Positions 22,122 to 32,461 of a DNA stretch of 64,000 nucleotides are shown one piece after another (within the stretch, counting starts at the first letter, position 1; every line of letters begins with the position of its first letter). The position numbers and the translations under genes are program-made. This DNA is from Paulinella micropora (lineage: Eukaryota; Cercozoa; Imbricatea; Euglyphida): NCBI GenBank assembly GCA_009731375.1, contig BJOX01000355.1, positions 229,967-293,966 on the forward strand. Reading direction: 5' to 3'. The notes beneath the pieces are model-generated. The model was not told where the DNA came from, searched no databases, and saw only the letters and a list, made by a program, of their open reading frames with translations.

Positions 22122-22184
22122 TTATACTAAGATAATTATATTTTAGTATTTTTAAATAAATAAATAATTAACTAATATACGAAC
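22122..22184. promoter_or_regulatory. Divergent promoter region with conserved ATACTAA/TTAGTAT dyad
   Basis: The 63-bp gap between the acidic gene (minus) and the fibre gene (plus) contains ATACTAA at 22124 and TTAGTAT at 22143. The same dyad and TATTTTTAA run are kept in copy B at 54737-54762 although the surrounding bases differ. Conservation and position suggest a bidirectional promoter. Confidence 0.5.
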
Positions 22185-25100
22185 ATGTCAGGTTCCTCCT
22201 TCAAGTCGCTATTAGGCTTGTCAGAAATCGCGACAGACAGCCTATCAATAGCAAACTTAGACCTAACCAATACCAACATAGTGGGCTTAAACACAGACAG
22301 AGTGCCAGAAGATGATGACCCCCTAAATCTTTATTACACTGACGACCGATTTGACACACGTCTCGCTTTAAAATTAACGACTGATATCAAAGAAGGAAAA
22401 AATTTATACTATACAGAGCAACGAGTAAGGGATAATGACGAAGTCAAAGCCTCAACTCAACACCGCTCTAATACTTCCAATCCGCACCAAACCAGTTTAT
22501 ATAATTTGATAGACACAAACATATTCGCACAAGCGAGCGGTCAATACTTAACTTACAACGATGTAGAAGGCAAATGGAAGAATACAGCCCTTGGTTCAAT
22601 TGATACACTTTCAGATGTGGTTATAACCGCACCAGTGGCGATGAATAGTTATCTAACAATTATAATTCAATAAACTGGGTAAATAAAACATTTCCGATAA
22701 ATGTTGATGAAACAGGCAACATTAGTATGGGAAGGAAAAATATAACAGGAGTTAATTTACTAAATACCAAAGATGTTGATGAATGGATATTTGAGCATCA
22801 AGACAATAATAATAAGGTGTCAGCGAGTGGAAGTATGACTCACATAGCGATGTGTTAATAACGGGCACACCAGCTGATAACCAATTACTCATTTATAGCA
22901 CAGGACAATGGAGAAACACCACACCACCCTTTCTTAGATTAGACGGAACTGCTAGTATGACGGGAGGACTAAATATGAATGGTTTTGCTATTTCAGGGGC
23001 TTCTACGTATAATGGAATTAATCTCGCAAATCTCGCAGTTGATGGTTCGGTGGTTAAATAAATGCGAGTGCGGGGATTGATATGAAAAGCCAAAGCATAA
23101 CAAATGTCAATCTTGTTGATGGTGTGGATGTTTCCGTTCTTGATACTTCGGTGGTTAAACTAACAGGAGACCAAACCATAGCAGGGAATAAAAAATGTAC
23201 ATCAACTTTAGAAGTAAGTGGTTCGTCCAATCCTACTACTTTTGACGGCATTGGCATAGCCTTTGATACAAAAATAGGAATGATTGCAGCACAAAAACAG
23301 CAACAGCGACTTGGTATCCGATACAAATAACTGGTTCGTATGTAGAGTTATATTCAGGTAATACTTTAATTATAACCGCAACTGGCACTACACTCAATTT
23401 GAATAACAACAAAATAACAAACTTAGCAACACCATCAGCAACAACGGACGGAGCAAACAAAAGTTATGTGGATACATTAGACGGGCAAAATGTGAAACTA
23501 ACAGGAAACCAAACCATAGCAGGAATTAAGACATATAGCAGCGGTGTTGAAATTACTGGAAATTCAATCAATTCAACAACAAAGGGCACATTTATCGTTT
23601 TCAATTCTACCAGTAATATCGGTTCTATTGCTAGTTTGGATATGGAAACTGCAACATATTACAACTTTGAAATTTCTGCGAAAAAAATAAGTTTTATTAT
23701 TGACGGGACGATTGTTTCGTGGTTTAATGCTAATGGCTTAGATTGTAATAGTAGTCGGATTGTTAATCTAGGAGCACCACAAAATGCGAATGAAGGGGTA
23801 AATAGGCAATATCTGGATGACAATTGTGTGAAACTAACAACAGACCAAACCATAACAGGAAGTAAAACATTTAATGGGGCGAGCACTACGATAAAATATC
23901 TAACTTTAACGAACAATGCCGATTTTAATAATCAAACTATCACTAATGGTGGAAATATAACATATAATGGGGCGAGGATATTAAACCAAAATGGAGGAGA
24001 TATATTCTTTTCACAGACATCAGGCGATTATCAGTATTTCTTATTTACTCTAAATACTGCTACAAGTGGAACCGCGAACCAACGAGGTTATGTATTCACG
24101 AATGTAGCATTTGATGTAAAAGGGGCGGGACTTTATATTTCAAAACTCTTGGATAACAAAAGTGCTTCGTCTGACATTGTCCGTTTTAACAATGCTGGCG
24201 GTATGCGGTTTTATGGTGCCTTAGATATGAACTCAAACAACATAACAAATGGTGGAACAATAACGGGAACTACATTAACGGCAACTGCTGGTATGACTAC
24301 AACGACACTAACGGCGAGTGGATTAATAACGGCAGATAGCGGTTGTAAGTTATCTATTCAAAATAAAGTAGATGGAGGAAATGGACAGGTATATTTCTGT
24401 GGGATACAGACAACTCAGGATGGGGGATTTATATGGCTCAGCCAGGGGCAGGTAAAAGTCTATCTGGTGGGTCTGCGGTTGCAGGCAACGATATTTCAGG
24501 CTTTGCTGTAAGATTTAGGTCTGGTTTTGCTTCGACTGATGGTTTTGTGTTGGAAAATTCTAATGAGCAATTGTTAATGTCATTAAATGGGGCAAACGGG
24601 ACTTTATGGACAAAAGGATTGATAACGGCTAGTGCGGGGATATCAACAACAACGGCAACCGCGAGTGGATTAATAACGGCAAATGCTGGTACATCTGTTG
24701 TTAATAGCACAGTCGACATACGCGGGGAAGCAAGAAGTGGCTCTCATGCTACACCAGTAGGATTATATGTAACGGGTAATATAGGTCAATCTTCTGCTGG
24801 TGTTGAATTCAGACACAGCAACGGGACACAGGGAGTTGGTTTTGGTTATAATTCAATATATGCTACGGGAAGCAGTACCAATCAAGATTTAAATTTTTAT
24901 GCGAGGGGGACTGGAGTAATCTATGCTCAGAGTGATACAAGCATGACGACAGCATCCAGCGGATTTTTAACATTAAGAAAAAGACCATCAAATACGACCA
25001 ACCCACAAATATTTATGAAAGCAGGAGATTCTTCAGGTTATGCGGTGGTAATGAATACAGGTGGATTATTACATGCTTGGTCGACTTCATTATCAAATGG

Positions 25101-25545
25101 TGAAAACAATACAGGATATGTTTATTTGAATGCGGGAGCAAATACATGGTCTTCTGGTTCAGACAGGAGATTAAAATCAGATATTAAAACACTAGACTGT
25201 GAGGGATGTTGTGAGAAATTAATGAAAATTAATTGTTGCTCATATTATTGGAAATCAGACGATAAAAAAGAAAAAAAGAGCCACGGATTTATCGCCGACG
25301 AGGTTAAAAAAATATTTCCAGAATTTGTATCTGAAAGTGGAATGAAGGCAGACGACGGAAAAAGCATCCTTGAAGGAGTATCATATATGGAATTTATACC
25401 AATACTGGTTAGTGCTTTTCAACACATGGCGGAAAAGGTAGTTAATTTAGAAAAAGAAAATTAAAATCTTATGAATATATTACAAGACCAAGCAAACCAA
25501 TTAGCAGAAATACGAGCGGAAGTATTTTCAAATGTCCAGCAATAA
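22185..25545 (+). pseudogene. Fibre protein with S74 chaperone domain, copy A (broken)
   Basis: A very long repetitive fibre, about 1,100 codons in total. Repeats include LTGDQTIAG and TASGLITANAG. The C-terminus carries SGSDRRLKSDIK, the Ser-Asp autoprocessing site of Peptidase_S74 intramolecular chaperones, which trimerise and release phage-type tail spikes and fibres, so a role in host attachment is likely. Compared with copy B there are indels near 22660, 22840 and 23303, a deletion of about 60 bases near 23058, a shift near 24450-24510 and a TAA at 25462. The last codons overlap the next gene by 14 bases. Confidence 0.85.
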
Positions 25546-25888
25546 TACAACCAGATTTCACATACCACCACCTATTATGGATATGGATGGCGAACTAACT
25601 CCAGAATTAAAGTCTCGTGTTCTTGAAGTAGAACTAAAGACTGAGGAAAAAAAAGTAGAGCACGAATTGGAAGATAACTGGAGTTGTTGTTGTATAAAAA
25701 ACAGACCAACAGACAGCAGACTTATTAAATACTTATTTCAAATGGGTATCATCGTTACCATTATAGCCCTTTGTATCGTGAGGCTATCTGAAAAGAACTT
25801 GCCGTGCGAGGTTGCTAATACTTATGTCGGAATTTTGACCTTACTCATAGGAATTTGCCTTCCATCGCCTTCTAGTTCAAAGAAATGA
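25532..25888 (+). CDS. Two-TM membrane protein, copy A
   Basis: 118 residues, intact, starting inside the end of the fibre frame. Residues 1-70 are charged, with PPPIMDMDGELTPELKSRVL and a CCC motif. Two hydrophobic segments follow: about residues 70-88 (FQMGIIVTIIALCIV) and about 96-110 (YVGILTLLIGIC). It is nearly identical to the copy B protein. Function unknown; virion membrane or holin-like roles are possible but unsupported. The cluster with the fibre gene suggests a structural or entry role. Confidence 0.8.
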   Translation: MSSNNTTRFHIPPPIMDMDGELTPELKSRVLEVELKTEEKKVEHELEDNWSCCCIKNRPTDSRLIKYLFQMGIIVTIIALCIVRLSEKNLPCEVANTYVGILTLLIGICLPSPSSSKK

Positions 25889-26127
25889 ACATTCATATAC
25901 TTGAGTTTTATACCAAGAAGCATCACTACCTGAGCATATTAAAGGACTGGCTTCATCAAAACTAACACACCAATCACTAAAAGGTTTATACACACATTTA
26001 AATTTGGTTTCTATTCCTTTTTGAATACACCACACACAACTTTCATTTTTTTATCACTGACCCGTGAGTAAAAGTCGCAGGCCGTCCGACCTAACACAGA
26101 CCACATAAACAAAAATATTAAAATCAT
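25877..26127 (-). pseudogene. Cys-rich secreted protein, copy A (frameshifted)
   Basis: The minus-strand ATG at 26127 starts a hydrophobic leader (MILIFLFMWSVLG) followed by RTACDFYSRVSDKK. One base is missing in a run of A compared with copy B, shifting the frame. The remainder matches the B protein (Cys-rich, SDWCVSFDEA-like). It converges with, and overlaps, the end of the two-TM gene by 12 bases. Role unknown. Confidence 0.65.
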
Positions 26128-26149
26128 TTTTTTATATTATACAAAATAT

Positions 26150-26531
26150 ATGATGAGTGAGTTCAAATACCAAAAGATTATTTTTCTGAGCAATGATTTT
26201 GCTGGAGGAAGCAAAACATTTAATAAAAATATTCAAATGTCATTCACACCCACCAAAATGAATGTAAAATTTATCCACTACATGAACGACCAGACCGAAA
26301 CCAAAACCAGAATTCTTTACATGGATAGAATTGGAATTATTGGAACATTTGCGGACAGCACTACAGCAAACATTTCAAATCTCTGTTATAATTTGGGTGT
26401 TGTCGGATGGTCTGACGGACAATATNNNNNNNNNNCAATATACATTTAAAGCCCTTGAAACTGACAGCGGAAATATTGATACAGGAAATTTAGCGGGAAG
26501 AATTGTTGTGTGTTTGGAATTCGTTGCGTAG
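26150..26531 (+). CDS. Small conserved protein upstream of ATPase, copy A (gap inside)
   Basis: About 120 residues beginning MMSEFKYQKIIFLS and rich in beta-type residues (RIVVCLEFVA at the end). A ten-base N run at 26426-26435 interrupts it. The bases CAATAT occur on both sides of the gap, and copy B reads straight through, so the gap is artificial. No family recognised. It is always just upstream of the packaging ATPase, so a structural or packaging role is possible. Confidence 0.7.
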
Positions 26532-26539
26532 AATATAGG

Positions 26540-27380
26540 ATGGAGAAAATAAACAATGTCAAGGTGAAACCAGTAAAACAAGAGGGTGATGGAAATAAAA
26601 AAGCAAAAGGTTATAAATTATTTAATGAGCCGTATGCCAACATATTTCTACTNNNNNNNNNNCAACATATTTTTGCTTGCCCGTAAGAAGAGCGGCAAAA
26701 CGACAGCACTCTTTGAAATACTGAAACGGACTACAGACAGAAAAACCCGTATTGTCATTATTGCTTCAACGATACACAAGGACTACATTTATAAAGCAAT
26801 GGTAAAGCACTTTAAGAACAGAGGCAACCCGATGGCAATATATACCTTTCTTAANNNNNNNNNNCGTAAATGTGATAGACTATGAGTTAGACAAACTGAA
26901 CAGACAGGACGAGCAACACGAAGAAGTAAAACAGGACAAAGAGGAAATAGAGAAACCACAATTTTTATACTTTGGAAAAGAAAAGAAACAGAGCGCCGCG
27001 GAGGCACCAAAAGAACGACCCAGCAAGTATATTTCTCCAGAGGTCGTTTTTGCTTTGGATGATTTAGGGAGTGGATTAAGAGACAAGTCCGTAAGTGATT
27101 TGTTAAAAAAGAACAGACACTATAAATCAAAGGTGATTATGTCTAGCCAGTATCTGAACGACCTACGGCCAGAAGCCATTAAGCAGTTAGATTATCTATT
27201 AATCTTTCCGGGCCAATTTCAGGACAAAATGGAACTCGTGTATAAACACTTAGACTCATCTTTTGACTTTGACTACTTTCTTCAAAGTATCACGAAGCAA
27301 CAAAGGAGAGATTTAATTTTCTTTATGTCTCAAGTGTTGATGATGAGTTACGGAAGAATTTTGCTTACAGATTAAAATGA
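26540..27380 (+). pseudogene. FtsK/HerA-type packaging ATPase, copy A (frameshift, gaps)
   Basis: Genome-packaging ATPase of the A32/FtsK-HerA class. Walker A is ARKKSGKTTALFEIL, then a sensor-like IIASTIHKDY, and Walker B is VVFALDDLGSG. Two N runs (26653-26662 and 26855-26864) lie in the frame; the first is flanked by overlapping sequence. Near 27290 one A is missing from a homopolymer relative to copy B, which alters the last 30 or so residues. The TGA at 27378-27380 overlaps the GATATTT start of a twin-hairpin element. Confidence 0.85.
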
Positions 27381-27493
27381 TATTTGACAATTTCACTTCG
27401 TGCTATTCGCACTCTCGTTTATTGTCAAACATCGAAACCATTAAAGCAAAAAACGATGTTTTATGAAACCGCGTAGCGGGTGAATAAAATATC
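27379..27493. repeat. Twin-hairpin element after ATPase, copy A
   Basis: Hairpin 1: GATATTTGACAAT pairs with ATTGTCAAACATCG (27379-27434). Hairpin 2: CGATGTTTTAT...ATAAAATATC (27454-27493) with CCGCGTAGCGG inside. Its first base pair falls in the ATPase stop codon. Copy B carries a differently sequenced element at the same site. Confidence 0.85.
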
Positions 27494-27602
27494 AAAATAA
27501 AAAATTTGTAATTAATTATTTTTTATATATTATATAGTAGTTAAAACAACTCGTGTTGAAGTCATTCCAACAATCGGCAAACGAACAATTAACTCAAGCA
27601 CA

Positions 27603-27857
27603 ATGGCTGGAGGCAAAAGGAAAACTGGTCGCAAGAAGAAGCAAGGAGGCAAGGTACAGGCTGGCGGTAAAATTAACTGGCAAAAAGTGGGGAAAACCGC
27701 AATGGCTGTTGATAAATTTCTTCGCAATAATAAGTTAATCTCTAGGACTGCGGGAGCATTAAGTAGCGTCGGGGTACCTTACGCAGGTAGTGTTGGTGCT
27801 GTAGCATCAAGACTGGGGTATGGTAAGCAGAGAGGGCGAGGAGCACTCAAGTTTTAG
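27603..27857 (+). CDS. Small basic virion-like protein, copy A
   Basis: 84 residues from ATG 27603. The N-terminal 30 residues are Lys/Gly-rich (GGKRKTGRKKKQGG); the rest is a possible amphipathic and glycine-rich region ending LGYGKQRGRG. Position between ATPase and protease and the basic head suggest a core or internal capsid protein analogous in role to small adenoviral core or pVI proteins. That is an inference from position and composition. Copy B's version carries a 5-base deletion. Confidence 0.65.
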   Translation: MAGGKRKTGRKKKQGGKVQAGGKINWQKVGKTAMAVDKFLRNNKLISRTAGALSSVGVPYAGSVGAVASRLGYGKQRGRGALKF

Positions 27858-27875
27858 TCACCTTGCGGGACAAAT

Positions 27876-27897
27876 GACACAACACTAGTGTTGTGTC
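27876..27897. terminator. 22-bp perfect palindrome
   Basis: GACACAACACT at 27876-27886 pairs exactly with AGTGTTGTGTC at 27887-27897, about 20 bases after the small basic gene. In copy B the same intergenic site holds a twin-hairpin element, which suggests that a hairpin here, whatever its sequence, has a 3'-end function. Confidence 0.5.
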
Positions 27898-27960
27898 TAG
27901 TTTTAAAAGATGATATTTTTGAAATAAACTAATTGAAAAATATTTTTTTGTTTGTATAGA

Positions 27961-29965
27961 ATGGTCGCTAAGACTAAGAAGGTGAAAAGGGCAAAAGTCC
28001 GTCCACCGCGGGTTTATAGGAATAAGAGCGGGAAGCCGTATATTATCCAGAAGGGTAAAAAATATTATTTTAATTTCGGTAAAAAGACAAATGATATGAG
28101 CACACTTCAAATTGTTAAACTTTTTATAAAATACTTGAGCAGACCAAAAGCAAAGAAAAAAGAAAAGAAGGAGGATTTAAGAAAAGTTCAAAGCCTGTTG
28201 GAGATTGAGCAGAATACGAGAACAGCAATTAATGACCACTTAGACAAACTCAGAAAGGAAAGGTATGAGGGTATTGAGGATATAGAGAAAAAAGAAAAGA
28301 AAGCAAGGGAGGATTTAGAAGAGGAGAAGAAGAGGCAAGAGCGTCGCGTAGACGCAGATACTAAGGAAAGGCAGGATGAGTTAGCAAGGATACACCGCAA
28401 TGAACTATCCGATATCAAGGAACGACAAGAACAAAAAGCCAGAGAACTAAGAAGGGAGCAAAAACTCATAGGTGATGTAAAATATGAAGAAGATAGAAAA
28501 AATAGGATACAAGCATTACCACCGCCACCACAATATCAATATATTATGCCACCACAGCAGGGACAACCACAAGCACCAGCGACACCACTTCCAAAACCCC
28601 CTACTGCAGAAGACACTGAACTAGATGAAAACATAAAACTTTTGAAATCCGCTTATTATACTGATGAAGAGATTAAAAAAATGACTGATAGAATGATACA
28701 AAAAACAGCAGATGGTATTAAATTATTGCAACAGAAAATGTAAAACTGACTGATATGAGGAAAGCACTAGCACAAGCAAAAAAAAAGGGCAATCTACGGA
28801 AAATGATGTTAAAAATTTACAATTTAAGCAAACAATGAAAGATGCCTTATCAAAAAAGTATTTACCAGAAATAAAAATTGTTGATTTATCGCGGGCCTTA
28901 AAAAGGAAACTTGAAATGGATGGACATACAAAATTGAAACATAGAGAAAATAGCGAATGGATTATGGCGATGGTAAAAAGGTTTAAAATTAATGTAGGAA
29001 ACGATGAGAAACAAATAAAAAAGAAAATAGCAGATTATGCTAAGTATGATGAGTATATGGGGAAACAAGGAGGTACAGGTAGGAAATTACACCATACATT
29101 GGACGAAATGATTAATAAATTATTTTCAATTGCGAAAATAAAAAAATATTTAACCCGCAAAGATTGGAAACACACAATGAACAAACATGATTTTATAAAT
29201 ACTCTAACGAACAAAATGACAATAGACCCGAATGTGGATAAACAAGTTTCAACTGATTTAAATATTGACGAGGGAATGCCACAACAACTACCACCGCCAT
29301 TAGAGCCACAGCAACCAGAGTTAGAGCAACAGCAACCACAGCCACAGCAACCAGAGCAACAGCAACCAGAACAACAGCCAGAGGAGCCACAGCCAGATGA
29401 GCGAAGCGATTTGGAGGGGCTTGTCCCCTCACAACAAGAGCCACAGCAACCAGAGGAACAACAGGGAGAGGGTCGCGGTTTAATGACTAATGAAATAGAC
29501 GACATAATGAAAAAATATGGATGGTATCTCGGAGCAATAGCCAGTGATGAAATCTACAAGTTGAAGCCCGGAAGCAGAAAGCGATACGGATTTATTATGA
29601 ATACCGATCCGAGCAACAAAAAAGGACAGCACTGGATGGCCGTTTACTGCTCTTTAGATGGCGATAGAAGTATAGAGATATACGACCCGCTAGCCCTGTA
29701 TAAACCAACGGAAGACTTTCAACAACAAATGAAACAACTAATTGATAAAAGCCACCCAAGCACATACCTGCTTATGAAGGTTAATCAAGTAAAACAACAA
29801 TCAGACACATCGGATACCTGCGGTTGGCATAGTATGAGGTTTTTAATGGAGCGAGCAAAAGGTATTAAATTTAAATTTGCCAGTGGCTACACAGACTTAA
29901 AAGAAGAAGAAGCAGAAAAATTAAAAGCACAGAATGGTTATGGTCATTTTGACGCATACATATAA
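27961..29965 (+). pseudogene. Coiled-coil plus adenain-like cysteine protease, copy A (broken)
   Basis: From ATG 27961: a basic N-terminus (RAKVRPPRVYRNKSG), a Lys/Glu-rich coiled coil to about residue 185, and a Pro/Gln tract. The frame is lost at 28743 and resumes by 28835. The C-terminal part has a Gln/Pro/Glu-rich linker and then the protease: QHWMAVY (His), IEIYDPLA (Asp), Gln before DTSDTCGWHSMRFL (Cys). Adenain-type proteases mature capsid proteins. The corresponding copy B gene is one frame of 679 residues, so A is broken by at least two small shifts. Confidence 0.85.
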
Positions 29966-29991
29966 AAGATATTTATCTATAATAATATATC

Positions 29992-30803
29992 ATGGACTAT
30001 AAGGGAGGAAGAAGTTCTGGTATCTATTACATAAATAGTAAAAATAGAATAACGGGAACAGACAGCGACTTTACACACGAAGTCAATATGAAGGGGCTAG
30101 ACAATCCCACACATTGTAAAATTCTTCATATTTATGTGCCGAAATCGTATTACTCTGTGGCTTCACCATATAATACTTTTACATTATCCGAAGACGGGTA
30201 TGAGGCTTTAGTTACAATACCTGAGGGAAACTACACAATGAACAACTTAAAAAATAACTGGCCGAGGTACTGACGACAGAAAGTCCGAATGATTATACTT
30301 ATGTAGTCTCAAGCAACAATACAAACACGGAAGCGGAGGATGGCAAATTAACATTCAGTGTTTCAAATAACGGAGGTATTCAACCGCGGTTTATATTTGA
30401 TGGTGATACCCGTATTCACGAGGTAATGGGTTTTGATAGAAATTCAACATATTTCTTTGCAAATGATTTCATTAAATCGCCGAATGTGATTATTTTAACT
30501 GGTGAAAAAACTTTGTATCTTCAATCGGATTTGGTGAATGAAGGTGATAATCATGTGCTTCAAGAAATATACACAGCCAACGAAATTCCTTTTGGTTCTG
30601 TTATCTATGATGGAAGCGGGTCTGAGTATGGTAAAACATTGTCCGCTACTTCAAACAATGTCTTCAGGTTTTACTTGACGGACGAAAACGACCAAGCCAT
30701 TAATCTTAATGGTTTGGGTATCGTTATGACTTTATTGGTTTATCGTGAAACTAATTATTTTAGTTTATTTAATTCATTTTTCAATTTGTTGAAATCCAAG
30801 TGA
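29992..30803 (+). pseudogene. Minor capsid (penton-like) protein, copy A (frameshift)
   Basis: Starts MDYKGGRSSGIYYINSKNRI at 29992 and matches copy B's intact 270-aa protein closely. One base is missing near 30262, ending the first frame at 30273; the second half is open from 30426. A beta-rich protein immediately upstream of the major capsid gene is the usual Polinton minor capsid (single jelly-roll penton) position. Assignment rests on position, size and beta character, since no short signature motif is known to me. Confidence 0.75.
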
Positions 30804-30886
30804 TTGATATTTATTTTAATTATTTTTTTTCTATAAATATATTTCGTGTATTAATCAACTTACACTACTTCAAAAACAAAACAAAA
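30804..30886 (+). promoter_or_regulatory. MCP upstream region: T-tract plus TATA-like motif
   Basis: ATTTTTTTTCTATAAATATA lies about 45 bases before the MCP start. T tracts followed by TATA-like AT motifs also precede the protease gene (27945-27960), the copy B basic gene (60527-60545) and the 412-aa gene (32443-32455), so this may be a late promoter element. A TCTA core is also known from virophage and giant-virus late promoters; the link here is only suggestive. Confidence 0.4.
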
Positions 30887-32401
30887 ATGCCTGTCCAATA
30901 CGGAGGAGAACTAGTCCATCAGACTAAGGAACTGCTCACAGGTAAGTATGAATTGAACAAACTTACCAGCCGTGAAGGGTCGCAAACTATTCCACTTACA
31001 ACTGCTGGTGGAACGGAAAGCATATTTGAAATTCCTACTCGCACTTTGAACCTTGGGAGGTCGGTGTTGCGATTTACTTACACTCCTACTGCTGCAGGTG
31101 CAGGCAACTTCAATCGTATTTATATGGATTGTCTGTCTATGATTAAAACTATTGAACTGCGAAGCCGAAGCGGGCAGTATCTGTGTAATCTTCAACATGT
31201 GGGTAATTACACTAAGGTGATATGGAAACCAGAAATTAAGTATGAAAAATTTATGGCACTTGAAAATCATGGTGCTTATGATGATGACAAGAAAACAGGT
31301 AATTCTGGCGCTATGCTTCAAAAGTGTAATGCTGGAAAAGTTGAAATTGGAACCGTAGCGGAAAGAAAGGCAATTACTGATGCAGCCAATACTGCTGGAG
31401 TGGTTGCTGCAGTTCAAGGATATTACAAAGTGCCACTTGTTAATGCCCGTCGCCACGATGATACCGCTCTTGCTGATAGCAGTGCGGGTACTTATAGCCT
31501 TGTTGATGTTCCTTTTGAGGAGGCTAAGTATTTCGAAGGAGGTACTGATAACAAGGCTACTCCTGCTATCAGTGTTAAGTTTCCTTTGGGTATGCTGTTT
31601 GGAACTATTTTTGAATTGGATAAGACTATTGGGTTTAATGAAATTTTGGATATGCGTATTGTATGGGAGAGCACTGCCCGCACTTCATTTTATGGCACTG
31701 ATGCAAGTTCTATTTCCACTGGTGCAGCGGCTACTGCCACTGGTGCTATTGTCTCAAACCTAAATTTATTCCTTGCTGTTGAGACTGACCCAAATGTCAT
31801 CCTTGGTGTTCAGCAAAAGATTGCGGGTGAAGGCTTTCCTTTTAAGATTGAATATCCCATTGCTTGGAAACAAAATCTTCAAACATCGCAACAGAACTAT
31901 GTTATTAAGATGAACCGCTCACAGGGTGAAAGAATTCGTCGTATCTATACATCCGCCTTTCACAACACTGAGAGTGCTAATACTTCCTTTGATAACAGCA
32001 ATATGCCTGCGGGTTATGCAGCGGGGCCACCAGTAGTTCAAGCACAATCATCTAAGGTTCGAACATATTACACAACCCTTGACGGAAGCCGTATTCAACA
32101 ATTTGATATTGATACATCTAGAAATGAAGACTATATGCTTCTCAAGGATAAGTTGAAGGGTAGTGCCATTTTGAATTCTAATGTGTATCATTACAACTGG
32201 TTTCATGTGGATACTTGGGACAACAACCGCCCGCTGTGTGATAAGGATACCGACGGATATGAGGTAAGTGGTCTAAGCCTTGATACCGAGAGGCGATATG
32301 AGTTCGTTTCAACTACTGCTGGAAATAATCTTAACCATTACACTTTTGCCATTCTTCAACGAAGTGTGCTTGTTAAGGGAATTGAAATTCTAATGTCTTA
32401 A
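30887..32401 (+). CDS. Major capsid protein (double jelly-roll, hexon-like)
   Basis: Intact 504-residue frame from ATG 30887 (MPVQYGGELVHQTKELL). Length and beta-rich make-up suit a Polinton double jelly-roll MCP, which trimerises into capsomers. The N-terminal region holds NLGRSVLRFTYTP and the C-terminal region YHYNWFHVDTWDN. The gene uses CTT, GCT and CGT codons far more than its TTA/GCA/AGA-using neighbours, consistent with high expression. It lies downstream of the minor capsid gene and upstream of the 412-aa protein. Assignment is by size, position and composition. Confidence 0.85.
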   Translation: MPVQYGGELVHQTKELLTGKYELNKLTSREGSQTIPLTTAGGTESIFEIPTRTLNLGRSVLRFTYTPTAAGAGNFNRIYMDCLSMIKTIELRSRSGQYLCNLQHVGNYTKVIWKPEIKYEKFMALENHGAYDDDKKTGNSGAMLQKCNAGKVEIGTVAERKAITDAANTAGVVAAVQGYYKVPLVNARRHDDTALADSSAGTYSLVDVPFEEAKYFEGGTDNKATPAISVKFPLGMLFGTIFELDKTIGFNEILDMRIVWESTARTSFYGTDASSISTGAAATATGAIVSNLNLFLAVETDPNVILGVQQKIAGEGFPFKIEYPIAWKQNLQTSQQNYVIKMNRSQGERIRRIYTSAFHNTESANTSFDNSNMPAGYAAGPPVVQAQSSKVRTYYTTLDGSRIQQFDIDTSRNEDYMLLKDKLKGSAILNSNVYHYNWFHVDTWDNNRPLCDKDTDGYEVSGLSLDTERRYEFVSTTAGNNLNHYTFAILQRSVLVKGIEILMS

Positions 32402-32461
32402 ACCTGCGAGATAGTAATTAATTTTTGATAGTTAATTTATTTTTTTGATAATATAGGAACA

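Noticed and set aside
27952-27960. TTG start for the copy A protease gene
   Set aside because: The ATG at 27961 is the natural start and follows a promoter-like T tract.
29035-29505. Cys/Ser/Gly-rich minus-strand frames
   Set aside because: Antisense of the Pro/Gln-rich linker of the protease gene.
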